The notes beneath the pieces were generated by a model, which did not search any database, was not told where the DNA came from, and worked only from the letters and a program-made list of their open reading frames with translations. This document shows positions 38,956 to 46,545 of a stretch of 46,545 nucleotides of DNA, one piece after another. Both the position numbers and the translations under genes were made by a program. The first letter of the stretch is position 1; each line of letters starts with the position of its first letter. The DNA is from UBA877 sp035506155 (GTDB lineage: Bacteria; Chloroflexota; Anaerolineae; Anaerolineales; Villigracilaceae). The stretch lies in contig DATJPX010000030.1 in NCBI GenBank assembly GCA_035506155.1, positions 1 to 46,545 of the forward strand. The letters are read 5' to 3'.

Positions 38956-40223
38956 AATTCAACTACGGCAAGATTTTCCTCCTCGGATTTGGTTTTTTTG
39001 GCGTCAGCGTCATCTGGGGTATGTACAATGCATTCGTTCCGATTTTTTTAGCCGACCGGTTTCACCTGTCCCCGGTGTTCATCGGCTTTTTCATGACCTT
39101 GGATAATATTGCCGCATTATTCATCCAGCCGCCGGTCGGGGCCTGGTCGGACCGGCTGCGCACCAAGATCGGGCGCCGTCTGCCGTTCATCCTGATCGGC
39201 GCGCCGATCTCGGCAGTGGCGTTCGGATTGATCCCCATGCAAGCCGTCCTCCCATTGTTCGTCGCCTGCACCAGCAGCCTGATCCTGAGCATGGCCATCT
39301 GGCGCACGCCGGTGGTGGCATTGATGCCGGACATCACTCCTTCGGCTAAACGTTCCCAATCCAACGGGATCATCAATTTCATGGGCGGGATCGGAACCAT
39401 TATCGCCCTCCAGACCGGCGGAATGCTCTACAAGCTCAGCCCCAATTTCCCCTTCTGGCTGGGCTCAGGCTTGGTCGTCCTGGCCGCCTTGATGGTATTC
39501 ATTTTCATCAAAGAGCCCAAGGAATATGAGTCGGCCGGGCAGGAACCGAATATGTTCACCAGCCTGCGCGAGGTGGTGGTCGACAAGGATAAAAGCGCCC
39601 TGCGGCTGTTCCTGGCGATCTTCTTCTGGTTCATCGGTTATGCGGCAGTCGAGACATTTTTCACGTTATATGCAAAGAAGCACCTCGGTCTGGATGCTGG
39701 CGACGGGGCGACCCTGCTGTCCGTCTTGCCGCTGTTGTTCGTCATTTTTGCGATCCCCTCGGGAATCATTGCCAGTAAAATCGGCCGGCGCCTGGCCATT
39801 TCCATCGGGATCGTTCTCCTGACAGCCGTGCTGGTCTGCCTGTACATCATCCCGGCGGCGACCTTGCTCGGCCCGGTTTCGCCCCTGCCGCTGGTGGGCA
39901 TTCCTTTGACAGACGGCGGTCCACGCATGTTGACACTGGCAGGCGTGCTGTTGATGGTCGGCGGCATCGCCTGGGCATTCATCAACATCAACTCCCTGCC
40001 GATGGTCGTGGACATGACCAGCCTGGCGAAGGTGGGAACCTACACCGGCCTTTATTACCTGTTTTCTACGCTATCGGCGATCGTCGGCCCGAACGTGAAT
40101 GGCTGGATCATCGCCCTCACCCATAACAATTACAACAATATCATGCTGGTCGCTCCCATATTTATGATCGTTGCCCTGATCTTGATGCTGGGAGTCCGTC
40201 GAGGGGAGGCAATGCCCTCCTGA
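38952..40223 (+). CDS. MFS transporter
   Basis: 423 residues with about 12 hydrophobic segments. The cytoplasmic loop 2-3 motif is GAWSDRLRTKIGRRLPFILIG, the 'D/G-R-x-GRR/K' signature of the major facilitator fold. The loop 8-9 counterpart is IIASKIGRRLAIS. The overall pattern resembles SLC45-like or glycoside/pentoside/hexuronide-cation symporters. Substrate uncertain; a sugar is plausible. It overlaps the trmD stop by ATGA, so it is co-translated with trmD, a metabolic oddity. Confidence 0.88.
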   Translation: MKFNYGKIFLLGFGFFGVSVIWGMYNAFVPIFLADRFHLSPVFIGFFMTLDNIAALFIQPPVGAWSDRLRTKIGRRLPFILIGAPISAVAFGLIPMQAVLPLFVACTSSLILSMAIWRTPVVALMPDITPSAKRSQSNGIINFMGGIGTIIALQTGGMLYKLSPNFPFWLGSGLVVLAALMVFIFIKEPKEYESAGQEPNMFTSLREVVVDKDKSALRLFLAIFFWFIGYAAVETFFTLYAKKHLGLDAGDGATLLSVLPLLFVIFAIPSGIIASKIGRRLAISIGIVLLTAVLVCLYIIPAATLLGPVSPLPLVGIPLTDGGPRMLTLAGVLLMVGGIAWAFININSLPMVVDMTSLAKVGTYTGLYYLFSTLSAIVGPNVNGWIIALTHNNYNNIMLVAPIFMIVALILMLGVRRGEAMPS

Positions 40224-40279
40224 CGGCGGCCGCCCGCGGATCGGGCAAGATGTCGATATCCACCCCGGCGATTACTCGA

Positions 40280-41329
40280 ATGAAGAAAAGCCTCTCTATT
40301 TTCCTGTTCTTGGCTCTGGTGATGCTGTTCGTCCCCGGGTGTGCCTCAAAGGCATCCAATTGCAAACAGCCCGAGGTTTTTTGCGTTGGTTTGGTCACCC
40401 CGGGCGGGCAGTTGGACGACCGGGCCTACAATCAGGCCGTCTGGGACGGAATCCGTCAGGCCAAGGCCGACGGAGTTGTCGACTGGATCGCCTCGATCGA
40501 GACGGTGGACGCCCGGGATTATTCAGATAACCTCGATGTATTCGGGGATGCCGGCTACGATGTGATCGTGACGATCGGGAGTGCCATGGGCGATGCCACC
40601 CGTGCGGCGGCAAAAGCCTATCCTGGGTCCTATTTCATCGGAGTGGACCAGGATCAATCTGCCAACCAGGAATTCCTCCCCAACCTGGTCGGGCTGGTTT
40701 TTCCCGAAGATCAAATCGGCTATCTGGCCGGCGCACTGGCGGCCCTGATGACCAAAACAGGCCAGGTCGGAGCGGTCTGCGGGAGCGACGAGGATCTCTC
40801 GATGGGACGTTACGGCGCCGGTTTCGAGGCCGGCGCCAAAGCCATCCGGCCGGATATACAGGTGAGCGTCGTCTATCATAACGATGTCAGCCTGGCCAAG
40901 ACCTTCTCCGACCCGGAATGGGGAGCACGGACCGCCAATTCTCTCATCGATGGCGGCGTGGACATCATCTTCGGGGTCGGCGGTACGACCGGCAGCAATG
41001 CCCTGGTGGCGGCGGCGATGCGCGGCGCGTACGGCATCGGCGCGGATTTCGACGAGTATTACATCCTGCCGGTGGCGGCGCCTCACTTGTATGCGAGCGT
41101 CTTGAAGATGATCGCCCCCGACCTCGTCAAATTGATCGGCGCGGCCAAGGATGCCCAATCCCGGCATTCCGTCTTCCAGACGGTCGATTATACGGGTGAG
41201 ATCGGCCTTTCCTCCTACCATGACCTGAGTTCTGCCGTTCCGGACCAGGCCAAAACCCGGATGCAGGAACTAAACCAGGGACTGCTCTCGGGCGCCATCA
41301 AGACGGGCGTCGTTGTGACCGGGCCGTGA
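40280..41329 (+). CDS. BMP-family (PnrA-like) substrate-binding lipoprotein, copy 1
   Basis: 349 residues from ATG 40280 (MKKSLSIFLFLALVML); the lipobox is VPGC. The periplasmic-binding fold starts at FCVGLVTPGGQLDDRAYNQAVWDGI, the PnrA/BMP hallmark. DVIVTIGSAMGDATRAAA and FIGVDQDQS follow, and VFPEDQIGYLAGALAALMTKTGQVGAVCG is the central block. DIIFGVGGTTGSNALVAA and GADFDEYYI form the C-terminal lobe. Likely ligand: a nucleoside. It lies 56 bp after the MFS gene and lacks a clear ribosome-binding site, and it does not carry its own ABC genes; the second BMP gene does. Confidence 0.88.
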   Translation: MKKSLSIFLFLALVMLFVPGCASKASNCKQPEVFCVGLVTPGGQLDDRAYNQAVWDGIRQAKADGVVDWIASIETVDARDYSDNLDVFGDAGYDVIVTIGSAMGDATRAAAKAYPGSYFIGVDQDQSANQEFLPNLVGLVFPEDQIGYLAGALAALMTKTGQVGAVCGSDEDLSMGRYGAGFEAGAKAIRPDIQVSVVYHNDVSLAKTFSDPEWGARTANSLIDGGVDIIFGVGGTTGSNALVAAAMRGAYGIGADFDEYYILPVAAPHLYASVLKMIAPDLVKLIGAAKDAQSRHSVFQTVDYTGEIGLSSYHDLSSAVPDQAKTRMQELNQGLLSGAIKTGVVVTGP

Positions 41330-41360
41330 GGCAAAAGAACGCCTTAAGATTGCCATTCTC

Positions 41361-41389
41361 TTGTTTAAATTAATGAGACACTGTATACT
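41361..41389 (+). promoter_or_regulatory. Promoter of the BMP-ABC operon, TTGTTT-17-TATACT
   Basis: -35 TTGTTT (41361-41366), 17-bp spacer, -10 TATACT (41384-41389). The leader to the ATG is about 120 bases and contains a stray AAAAGGAGGT that serves no start codon. Confidence 0.75.
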
Positions 41390-41514
41390 GACAGTAAGAG
41401 TTGTGTCTCGAAATCAAGCCTACGGCTCAAAAGGAGGTGCGACCAGCAAGAAACAACTCGTTCGTTTGGAAACCATTCGTTGCCCATTCATCTAAAAAAC
41501 TGGAGAAGAAGAAT

Positions 41515-42663
41515 ATGAAGAAAAGCATGACCGTTTTTGCGTTTTTAGCAGTTGCTGTTATGCTGCTCTCTGCTTGCGGACCTGCAGCTACGACCCCCGC
41601 TCCTACTACCGTCCCGGTGCTCCTTCCGACCACAACAATGCCCCCAGTTCCGACCGCAGCCCCCAAGATCAAGGTTGGCGAAGTCACCGACCTGGGTGGT
41701 GTGAATGACAAGTCCTTCAATGCCTCGGCTTGGAAGGGTGTTCAAGATGCGATGGCTCAGTTGCCTGTGGATGGCAAATTCCTCCAGTCCACTCAGCAGT
41801 CTGATTATGCCAAGAACATCCAGCAGATGCTGACTGACCAGCAGGACCTGATCGTAACCGTCGGCTTCCTGCTGGGCGTCGATACCGCCACGGCTGCCAA
41901 GGCCAACCCGAACCAGAAGTTCGCCATTGTCGATTACACCTACCCCGACTGCTATCCAGGCGCAGTGGAAGGCAAGGACTGCGGTTCTTCGACTGACCTG
42001 CCGAACGTGCGCGGCCTGGCCTTCCAGACCGACCAGGCGGCTTTCCTGGCTGGTTATCTGGCCGCCGGCATGACCAAGACTGGCACCGTCGGTACGTTCG
42101 GTGGCATCCAGCTCCCGACCGTGACCATTTTCATGGACGGTTTCGTCGCGGGCGTCAAGTACTACAATCAGCAGCACAGCACGACCGTCAAGGTGTTGGG
42201 CTGGGATCCTGCCACGCAGAAGGGTACTTTTGTTGGCAACTTCAACTCCACTGATGATGGCAAGAATACCGCCACCTCCCTGGCTCAGGAAGGCGCCGAC
42301 ATCATCATGCCCGTCGCTGGTGGGGTTGGTTTGGGCTCGGCTGCCTATTGCCAGACCAGCAAGAAGTGCTTGATCATCGGTGTGGATACTGACTGGTTCG
42401 TTTCCTCCAACGAATATGCCGATGTTGAGTTGAGCAGCGTCCAGAAGAAGATCGATGTGGCCGTTTTCAAGACCATCCAGGACGTTGTCAACGGCAAATT
42501 CACCGGTGGAACGGTCACCTACACGCTCGCCGATGGCGGTGTGGATCTGGCCCCGTATCACAATTTCGATAGCCAGGTGCCCCAGACCCTTAAGGACGAA
42601 ATTGCCCAGGCTAAGGCCGATATCATCAGCGGCAAACTGACCGTTTCCAGCTTCCTGAAGTAA
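41515..42663 (+). CDS. BMP-family (PnrA-like) substrate-binding lipoprotein, copy 2
   Basis: 382 residues from ATG 41515 (MKKSMTVFAFLAVAVMLLSAC); the lipobox is LSAC. A Pro/Thr stalk follows (TTPAPTTVPVLLPTTTMPP), then the BMP fold: KVGEVTDLGGVNDKSFNASAWKGVQDA, DLIVTVGFLLGVDTATAAKANP, AFLAGYLAAGMTKTGTVGTFGG, and GADIIMPVAGGVGLGSA. Paralogous to the upstream gene, diverged clearly. It is the first gene of the ABC operon, and its strong ribosome site plus the terminator-like hairpin after it imply high expression. Ligand probably a purine nucleoside. Confidence 0.92.
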   Translation: MKKSMTVFAFLAVAVMLLSACGPAATTPAPTTVPVLLPTTTMPPVPTAAPKIKVGEVTDLGGVNDKSFNASAWKGVQDAMAQLPVDGKFLQSTQQSDYAKNIQQMLTDQQDLIVTVGFLLGVDTATAAKANPNQKFAIVDYTYPDCYPGAVEGKDCGSSTDLPNVRGLAFQTDQAAFLAGYLAAGMTKTGTVGTFGGIQLPTVTIFMDGFVAGVKYYNQQHSTTVKVLGWDPATQKGTFVGNFNSTDDGKNTATSLAQEGADIIMPVAGGVGLGSAAYCQTSKKCLIIGVDTDWFVSSNEYADVELSSVQKKIDVAVFKTIQDVVNGKFTGGTVTYTLADGGVDLAPYHNFDSQVPQTLKDEIAQAKADIISGKLTVSSFLK

Positions 42664-42679
42664 CTAGCTGTACTGTTTG

Positions 42680-42710
42680 AGGGCCGGGGATTCTTCCCCG
42701 GCCCTTCTTA
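42680..42710 (+). terminator. Hairpin between the binding-protein gene and the ABC ATPase gene (partial terminator)
   Basis: An 11-bp stem (42680-42690 with 42695-42705) with a TTCT loop is followed by TCTTA, a weak T run. It would attenuate, not stop, transcription into the ATPase and permease genes, or protect the 3' end of the binding-protein message. Confidence 0.7.
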
Positions 42711-42750
42711 AATAAATTATCAACCCAGGTTCTATCCAGGAGAGTAGTCC

Positions 42751-44322
42751 ATGCCACCGGTATTGGAATTGCGTGGAATTACGAAATCTTTTCCGGGCGT
42801 TCTTGCGAATGACTCTATCGATCTGTCTGTAGAGAAGGGAAAAATTCTTGCCCTGTTGGGTGAGAATGGTGCGGGCAAGACGACCCTCATGAACATTCTC
42901 TATGGGCTGTACAAGCCGGATAAGGGCCGGATCCTCGTCAACGGCGAAGAAGTGACGATCCATGGTCCGAACGATGCCATCGCTCGCGGCATCGGCATGG
43001 TCCATCAGCACTTCATGCTGATCCCAGTGATGACAGCCACCGAAAACGTCATGCTGGGCGTGGAACCCATCCGGAACGGTATCTTCCTGGACAAGGCCAA
43101 GGTTGCCAAGCGGATTCGTGAAATTTCCAAACAATATGATCTGGATGTGGATCCGAATGCCTACATTGGGGATCTCCCGGTAGGAGCGCAGCAGCGCGTT
43201 GAAATCATCAAGGTCTTATATCGTGAAGCGGACATTTTGATTCTGGACGAACCTACGGCGGTTCTGACGCCTCAGGAAGTGGAAGGCCTCTTCAAGGTTT
43301 TACGCTCCCTGATCGCCCATGGTAAATCAGTCATCTTTATTACGCACAAACTCAAAGAAGTCCTGGCAATCGCCGATCACATCACCGTTCTGCGCAGCGG
43401 CCGTGTGGTTGGTGTGGTGGAAGCCAAAGATGCCTCCCAGGAAAAACTGGCAACCATGATGGTTGGGCGGGATGTGAACCTGGTGGTGAAGAAGAAATTG
43501 GCGTCCCCCAAGGAAGTAGTCCTGAGCGTAAAGAATTTGCATGTTCGGGACGAGCGACAGAATATAACGGTAAGTGGCGCCTCGTTTGAGGTCCATGCCG
43601 GTGAAGTCTTGGGAATTGCTGGCGTTCAAGGCAACGGCCAAACGGAATTGGTCTACGCGCTGACTGGATTGGCCCCAATGATGAGCGGGGAGGTCAGCAT
43701 CGCTGGCAGGCCGGTCCGCCATTCTACCCCGCGCAATATTCTGGAAAGGGGAGTGGCCCATATTCCCGAGGATCGACAGCGGCATGGCTTGATCCTCTCA
43801 TTCCCTGTCCACGATAACATGGTTCTTTGTACGTACTATAAGCGACCTTATGCAAAGGGGCCGGTGCTTCAGCAGAAAGTCATCATCGAATCGGCCGGGA
43901 AGCTCGTGGAACAGTTCGATGTACGCACTCCCAGTGTGTATGTTCCCGCTTCCACGCTGTCGGGCGGGAACCAGCAGAAGGTGATCGTGGCGCGTGAATT
44001 TTCCCGTCCGATCAAGTTGCTGATCGCATCCCAGCCGACGCGCGGCCTGGACGTCGGTTCGATTGAATATATCCACAGCCGGATCATCGAAAAAAGGGAC
44101 GAAGGGACGGCTGTGCTATTGGTTTCCCCGGAATTGGATGAAATTATCGCCCTTTCCGACCGCATCGCTGTCATGTACAAGGGACAGATCGTGGATATCA
44201 TGCCTGCCGCCAAGGTCAACCGATCCTACCTGGGCTTGCTCATGGCCGGAGTCAAACCGTCAGAGGCCCTCGAGGCCGCTCCGGCGAATGGGAAAGAAAC
44301 CGAAGTAGAGCGGGTATTTTAG
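42751..44322 (+). CDS. Nucleoside ABC transporter ATP-binding protein (double-NBD)
   Basis: 523 residues with two fused nucleotide-binding domains. NBD1: Walker A GENGAGKTT at 37-45, Q-loop HQHFML at 85, signature LPVGAQQRVEI at 142 (LSGGQ degenerate) and Walker B ILILDEPTA at 162-170. NBD2: Walker A is degenerate (GVQGNGQTE), the signature is canonical LSGGNQQKV, and Walker B reads LLIASQPTRGLD with Ser in place of the acidic residue. This asymmetry is normal for the RbsA/MglA/NupO group. It powers import by the two permeases. Ligand inferred from the BMP neighbour. Confidence 0.95.
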   Translation: MPPVLELRGITKSFPGVLANDSIDLSVEKGKILALLGENGAGKTTLMNILYGLYKPDKGRILVNGEEVTIHGPNDAIARGIGMVHQHFMLIPVMTATENVMLGVEPIRNGIFLDKAKVAKRIREISKQYDLDVDPNAYIGDLPVGAQQRVEIIKVLYREADILILDEPTAVLTPQEVEGLFKVLRSLIAHGKSVIFITHKLKEVLAIADHITVLRSGRVVGVVEAKDASQEKLATMMVGRDVNLVVKKKLASPKEVVLSVKNLHVRDERQNITVSGASFEVHAGEVLGIAGVQGNGQTELVYALTGLAPMMSGEVSIAGRPVRHSTPRNILERGVAHIPEDRQRHGLILSFPVHDNMVLCTYYKRPYAKGPVLQQKVIIESAGKLVEQFDVRTPSVYVPASTLSGGNQQKVIVAREFSRPIKLLIASQPTRGLDVGSIEYIHSRIIEKRDEGTAVLLVSPELDEIIALSDRIAVMYKGQIVDIMPAAKVNRSYLGLLMAGVKPSEALEAAPANGKETEVERVF

Positions 44323-44334
44323 GAGGATCTCAAC

Positions 44335-45618
44335 TTGAATACCAAAAGCCTGCCAACTAATCCTGAAACAGCGAGTCAGCAGCAACCCCAAGCACCTGCG
44401 AAGCAGCCCAAAAGAGGATCAAAGCTTCTCCAGACGATCTTAATTCCCGTTCTGGCCGTGCTGACCGGCTTCATTATCGGTGCAATTGTCATTGCATTAT
44501 CCAACGATGCGGTCATCGCGGCGTACAGGAATTTTTTCCATGCGCCTTGGGCGGCCGTCGCGGCTACCTGGAATGCCATCGCTCAGGCGTATGGGGCGTT
44601 ATTCTATGGATCCTTTGGAAGTATTACCGAGATCTATCACGGTTTACAGAGCTATATCGCCACAGGCGACAGCAAAGCAATTCTAAAAGCGATCTATCCA
44701 TTTGCTGAAAGCTTGACGGCAGTCACCCCCTATATTTTGGCCGGTTTGGCAGTAGCCGTCGGTTTTAAGTGCGGCCTTTTCAATATCGGCGCAGAGGGAC
44801 AATTCGGTATTGGAGCGCTCTGCTCGGCTTTTGTCGGGTATAGCCTTCATGGCTTGCCCTGGTACATCCATTTGCCGTTGGCGTTGCTGGCCGGCGCAGC
44901 GGGCGGCGCGCTCTGGGGGGCGATTCCGGGTTATCTGAAGGGCCTGACCGGGGCGCATGAAGTCGTCAACACCATCATGATGAACTACATCTCCTTCCTC
45001 TTGAGCGACTGGTTGTTGAACGGCCCCATGAAAGCGCGTGGCTTTCGGCCTCTTACTCCGGTGATCGATAATTCTGCCATGCTGCCGCGTTTCTTTCCGG
45101 ATCCCATCCGCCTGAATTGGGGTTTCATCCTGGCCCTGGTCGTGGCGGTGGCAGTCTACTGGTTCCTGTTTAAGACCACGGTCGGTTTCGAGATCCGGGC
45201 AGTCGGAGCGAATCCGGATGGCGCCCGCTACGCCGGCATGAACATCGTGAAAAATTTTGTGATTGCCATGACGCTCAGTGGGGCGTTGGCCGGACTGGCT
45301 GGGGCGACCCAGGTGCTTGGCGTGGACCACTGGGTAGGACAAGGCTTTTCTGCCGGATATGGGTTTGACTCGATTGCAATCGCCTTGCTGGGACAGAGTC
45401 ACCCCCTGGGCGTGGTATTGGCGGCCTTTTTGTGGGGCACCCTGCGGAGCGGCGCGACCAATATGCAATTGGCTGCCGGCGTGCCGATCGAGATCATCTC
45501 CATCATCCAGGGCCTGGTGATCGTCTTTGTGGCTGCACCGGCTGTCATTCGCTGGATCTACCGCATTCGGGCGATCCGCACAGAAACGACTGTCTTGACA
45601 CGCGGTTGGGGGAAGTGA
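44335..45618 (+). CDS. Nucleoside ABC transporter permease, first
   Basis: 427 residues from a TTG start (44335). AGGAGG lies 8 bases before, so TTG is well supported; no ATG is better placed. A cytoplasmic Gln/Pro-rich head is followed by about nine or ten hydrophobic segments. The family block is FKCGLFNIGAEGQFGIGALCSAFVG, and GLTGAHEVVNTIMMNYISFLLSDWLLNGP and AVGANPDGARYAGMNIVKNFV are the EAA-like loops of BPD_transp_2 nucleoside permeases. It pairs with the next gene. Confidence 0.94.
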   Translation: MNTKSLPTNPETASQQQPQAPAKQPKRGSKLLQTILIPVLAVLTGFIIGAIVIALSNDAVIAAYRNFFHAPWAAVAATWNAIAQAYGALFYGSFGSITEIYHGLQSYIATGDSKAILKAIYPFAESLTAVTPYILAGLAVAVGFKCGLFNIGAEGQFGIGALCSAFVGYSLHGLPWYIHLPLALLAGAAGGALWGAIPGYLKGLTGAHEVVNTIMMNYISFLLSDWLLNGPMKARGFRPLTPVIDNSAMLPRFFPDPIRLNWGFILALVVAVAVYWFLFKTTVGFEIRAVGANPDGARYAGMNIVKNFVIAMTLSGALAGLAGATQVLGVDHWVGQGFSAGYGFDSIAIALLGQSHPLGVVLAAFLWGTLRSGATNMQLAAGVPIEIISIIQGLVIVFVAAPAVIRWIYRIRAIRTETTVLTRGWGK

Positions 45619-45667
45619 CCGCTGGGATGTCAATCTTGAATCGAACAAAGTGGTTTATGAGGACTGC

Positions 45668-46545
45668 ATGACAACTAACCCGGCTCCCCAAAACGAAAAG
45701 AAAACCAATCTCCGCGGCCGACTGGTCCCAGGTATTCTATTGATCATCGCCGGCCTGGCAATCATCCTCTTGTTTGGCTTGAATATCCAGCCCGGCCAAA
45801 ATTCCACATTGGGCCTGACACCGCTCGGGGATACCAATGTCATCCCGATCCCGGATCTGGTCCTGCCGGCCCAGCTCGCCATTTATATTTTGGCGTTGAT
45901 CATTTTCTTCGTGGGAGCCTGGCAACTGGCGCGCGGAATCCGATCGACCAATGCACTGGTCGGGGTCGTTGCCTTTTGTTTCGTGGCTGCTTTCCTTGTC
46001 TGGGCGGCCAAGGGTAGGTCGATGGACTTGGTGGGAATGTTGAATACGTCCCTGGTCAGGGCCACCCCGATTGCCTTGGCAGCCATGTGCGGGGTGATCA
46101 GCGAACGCGCCGCAGTGATAAACATCGGGATTGAAGGGATCATGCTTCTCTCGGCGATGACCTCGGTCATGGTCGCCACTCTCACCCATAATCTCTACCT
46201 GGGATTGTTGACCGGGATGTTGACCGGCGCGATCGTGGCAGCGTTGCATGCCGTGCTGGTGATCAAATTCAAGGTGGACCAAATCATCAGCGGTGTGGCA
46301 GTGAACATTGTCGGCACAGGCGCCTCCAGTTTCATCTCTAATCGCTACTTGCAGATCAATTCCGACAAGATAAATAATTCCGGCGTTTTTCCCAATCTTC
46401 CCATTCCCATCCTGGTCAAGATTCCGATCCTGGGACCGGTGCTTTTCGAAAACAACATCATGGTTTACCTCATGATCATTTTGGTGGCGGTACTTTTCGT
46501 GGTGTTGTTTTATACCCGTTGGGGATTGCGCACCCGGGCCGTGGG
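45668..46545 (+). CDS. Nucleoside ABC transporter permease, second (3' truncated by window)
   Basis: The first 292 codons are present, from ATG 45668 with GAGGACTGC just upstream. After hydrophilic residues, hydrophobic segments begin at about 22-40 (GILLIIAGLAIILLFGL). The family block is ATPIALAAMCGVISERAAVINIGIEGIMLLSAM, the counterpart of the previous permease's NIGAEGQF block. The end (FYTRWGLRTRAVG) is the start of the EAA-like cytoplasmic loop. The frame is open to the window edge. It forms the heterodimer with the first permease. Confidence 0.93.
   Translation, partial: MTTNPAPQNEKKTNLRGRLVPGILLIIAGLAIILLFGLNIQPGQNSTLGLTPLGDTNVIPIPDLVLPAQLAIYILALIIFFVGAWQLARGIRSTNALVGVVAFCFVAAFLVWAAKGRSMDLVGMLNTSLVRATPIALAAMCGVISERAAVINIGIEGIMLLSAMTSVMVATLTHNLYLGLLTGMLTGAIVAALHAVLVIKFKVDQIISGVAVNIVGTGASSFISNRYLQINSDKINNSGVFPNLPIPILVKIPILGPVLFENNIMVYLMIILVAVLFVVLFYTRWGLRTRAV

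Noticed and set aside
41395..41514. preQ1-like A-rich tail (TCTAAAAAACTGGAG) in the BMP leader
   Set aside because: There is no closing P1 stem partner ahead of it, so the preQ1-I fold cannot form.
1..46545. CRISPR arrays, tRNA/rRNA genes, transposases, integrases, phage genes
   Set aside because: None seen. The only regular repeats are three short palindromes and the Val/Thr repeats inside lipoprotein genes.

Overview
The window reads as a chromosomal segment of a GC-rich bacterium of the phylum Chloroflexota, most likely an Anaerolineae-type lineage. This is inferred from protein character, not from a marker gene. Pointers are the many lipoproteins and membrane-anchored proteins with Thr/Pro-rich stalks, the valine/threonine repeat segment (VTREVTR-type) after the lipobox in three lipoproteins, a PnrA/BMP-type nucleoside ABC transporter, an NrfHA pair and tandem ArsR-DUF2087 regulators. 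I saw no rRNA, tRNA, CRISPR array, transposase, integrase or phage gene. Most of the window is ordinary, densely packed core genome.

Layout. 1-3.5 kb: the C-terminal part of a CASTOR/POLLUX-like ion-channel protein with a TrkA-N-like domain, then a flotillin-like SPFH protein. 3.6-7.1 kb: a lipoprotein divergent from an ECF sigma / anti-sigma / GNAT operon with ATGA overlaps, then a Memo-family protein. 7.4-11.8 kb: a visibly AT-richer accessory patch with a GT-C-like membrane protein, a polysaccharide pyruvyl transferase-like protein and a QueC-like PP-loop ATPase. 11.9-18.2 kb: PriA, a PQQ-type beta-propeller lipoprotein, an AraC regulator, an O-methyltransferase and a DUF6159-like membrane protein. 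18.3-20.1 kb: the ammonifying nitrite reductase nrfHA. 20.3-22.9 kb: a family 2 glycosyltransferase and metK under a SAM-I riboswitch whose antiterminator can be read from the sequence. 23.1-27.3 kb: three tandem paralogous lipoproteins and a MOCOS/NifS-like aminotransferase. 27.4-31.5 kb: a two-TM microprotein, YwbE, a DUF711 protein, two ArsR-DUF2087 regulators with a large inverted repeat at their promoter, and ilvE. 31.5-38.1 kb: a stalked membrane protein, a parvulin-type lipoprotein, groES-groEL under a perfect CIRCE, and two coupled TPR proteins. 38.2-46.5 kb: trmD, an MFS transporter, two BMP-type binding lipoproteins, and the ATPase and two permeases of a nucleoside-type ABC importer; the last permease runs off the window.

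How the parts work together. NrfH should pass quinol electrons to NrfA for nitrite reduction to ammonium; NrfA has an Arg in the KxRH motif, suggesting the calcium-independent class. SAM feedback controls metK, and HrcA (not in this window) should control groESL. The 41.4-46.5 kb operon is a purine-nucleoside-type importer. A hairpin after its binding-protein gene probably sets the high ratio of binding protein to transporter.

A recurrent regulatory theme is a -10 box (often extended, TGnTATAAT) placed 6-8 nt before an ATG that has no Shine-Dalgarno sequence. Sigma, priA, the AraC regulator, the parvulin gene, a TPR gene and trmD all fit this, which predicts widespread leaderless transcription. 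The least explained items are the QueC-like/pyruvyl-transferase patch, the triplicated lipoprotein family, the 16-bp inverted repeat before the DUF2087 pair, and a small family of intergenic palindromes with TAGGGGCG...CGCCCCTA ends.
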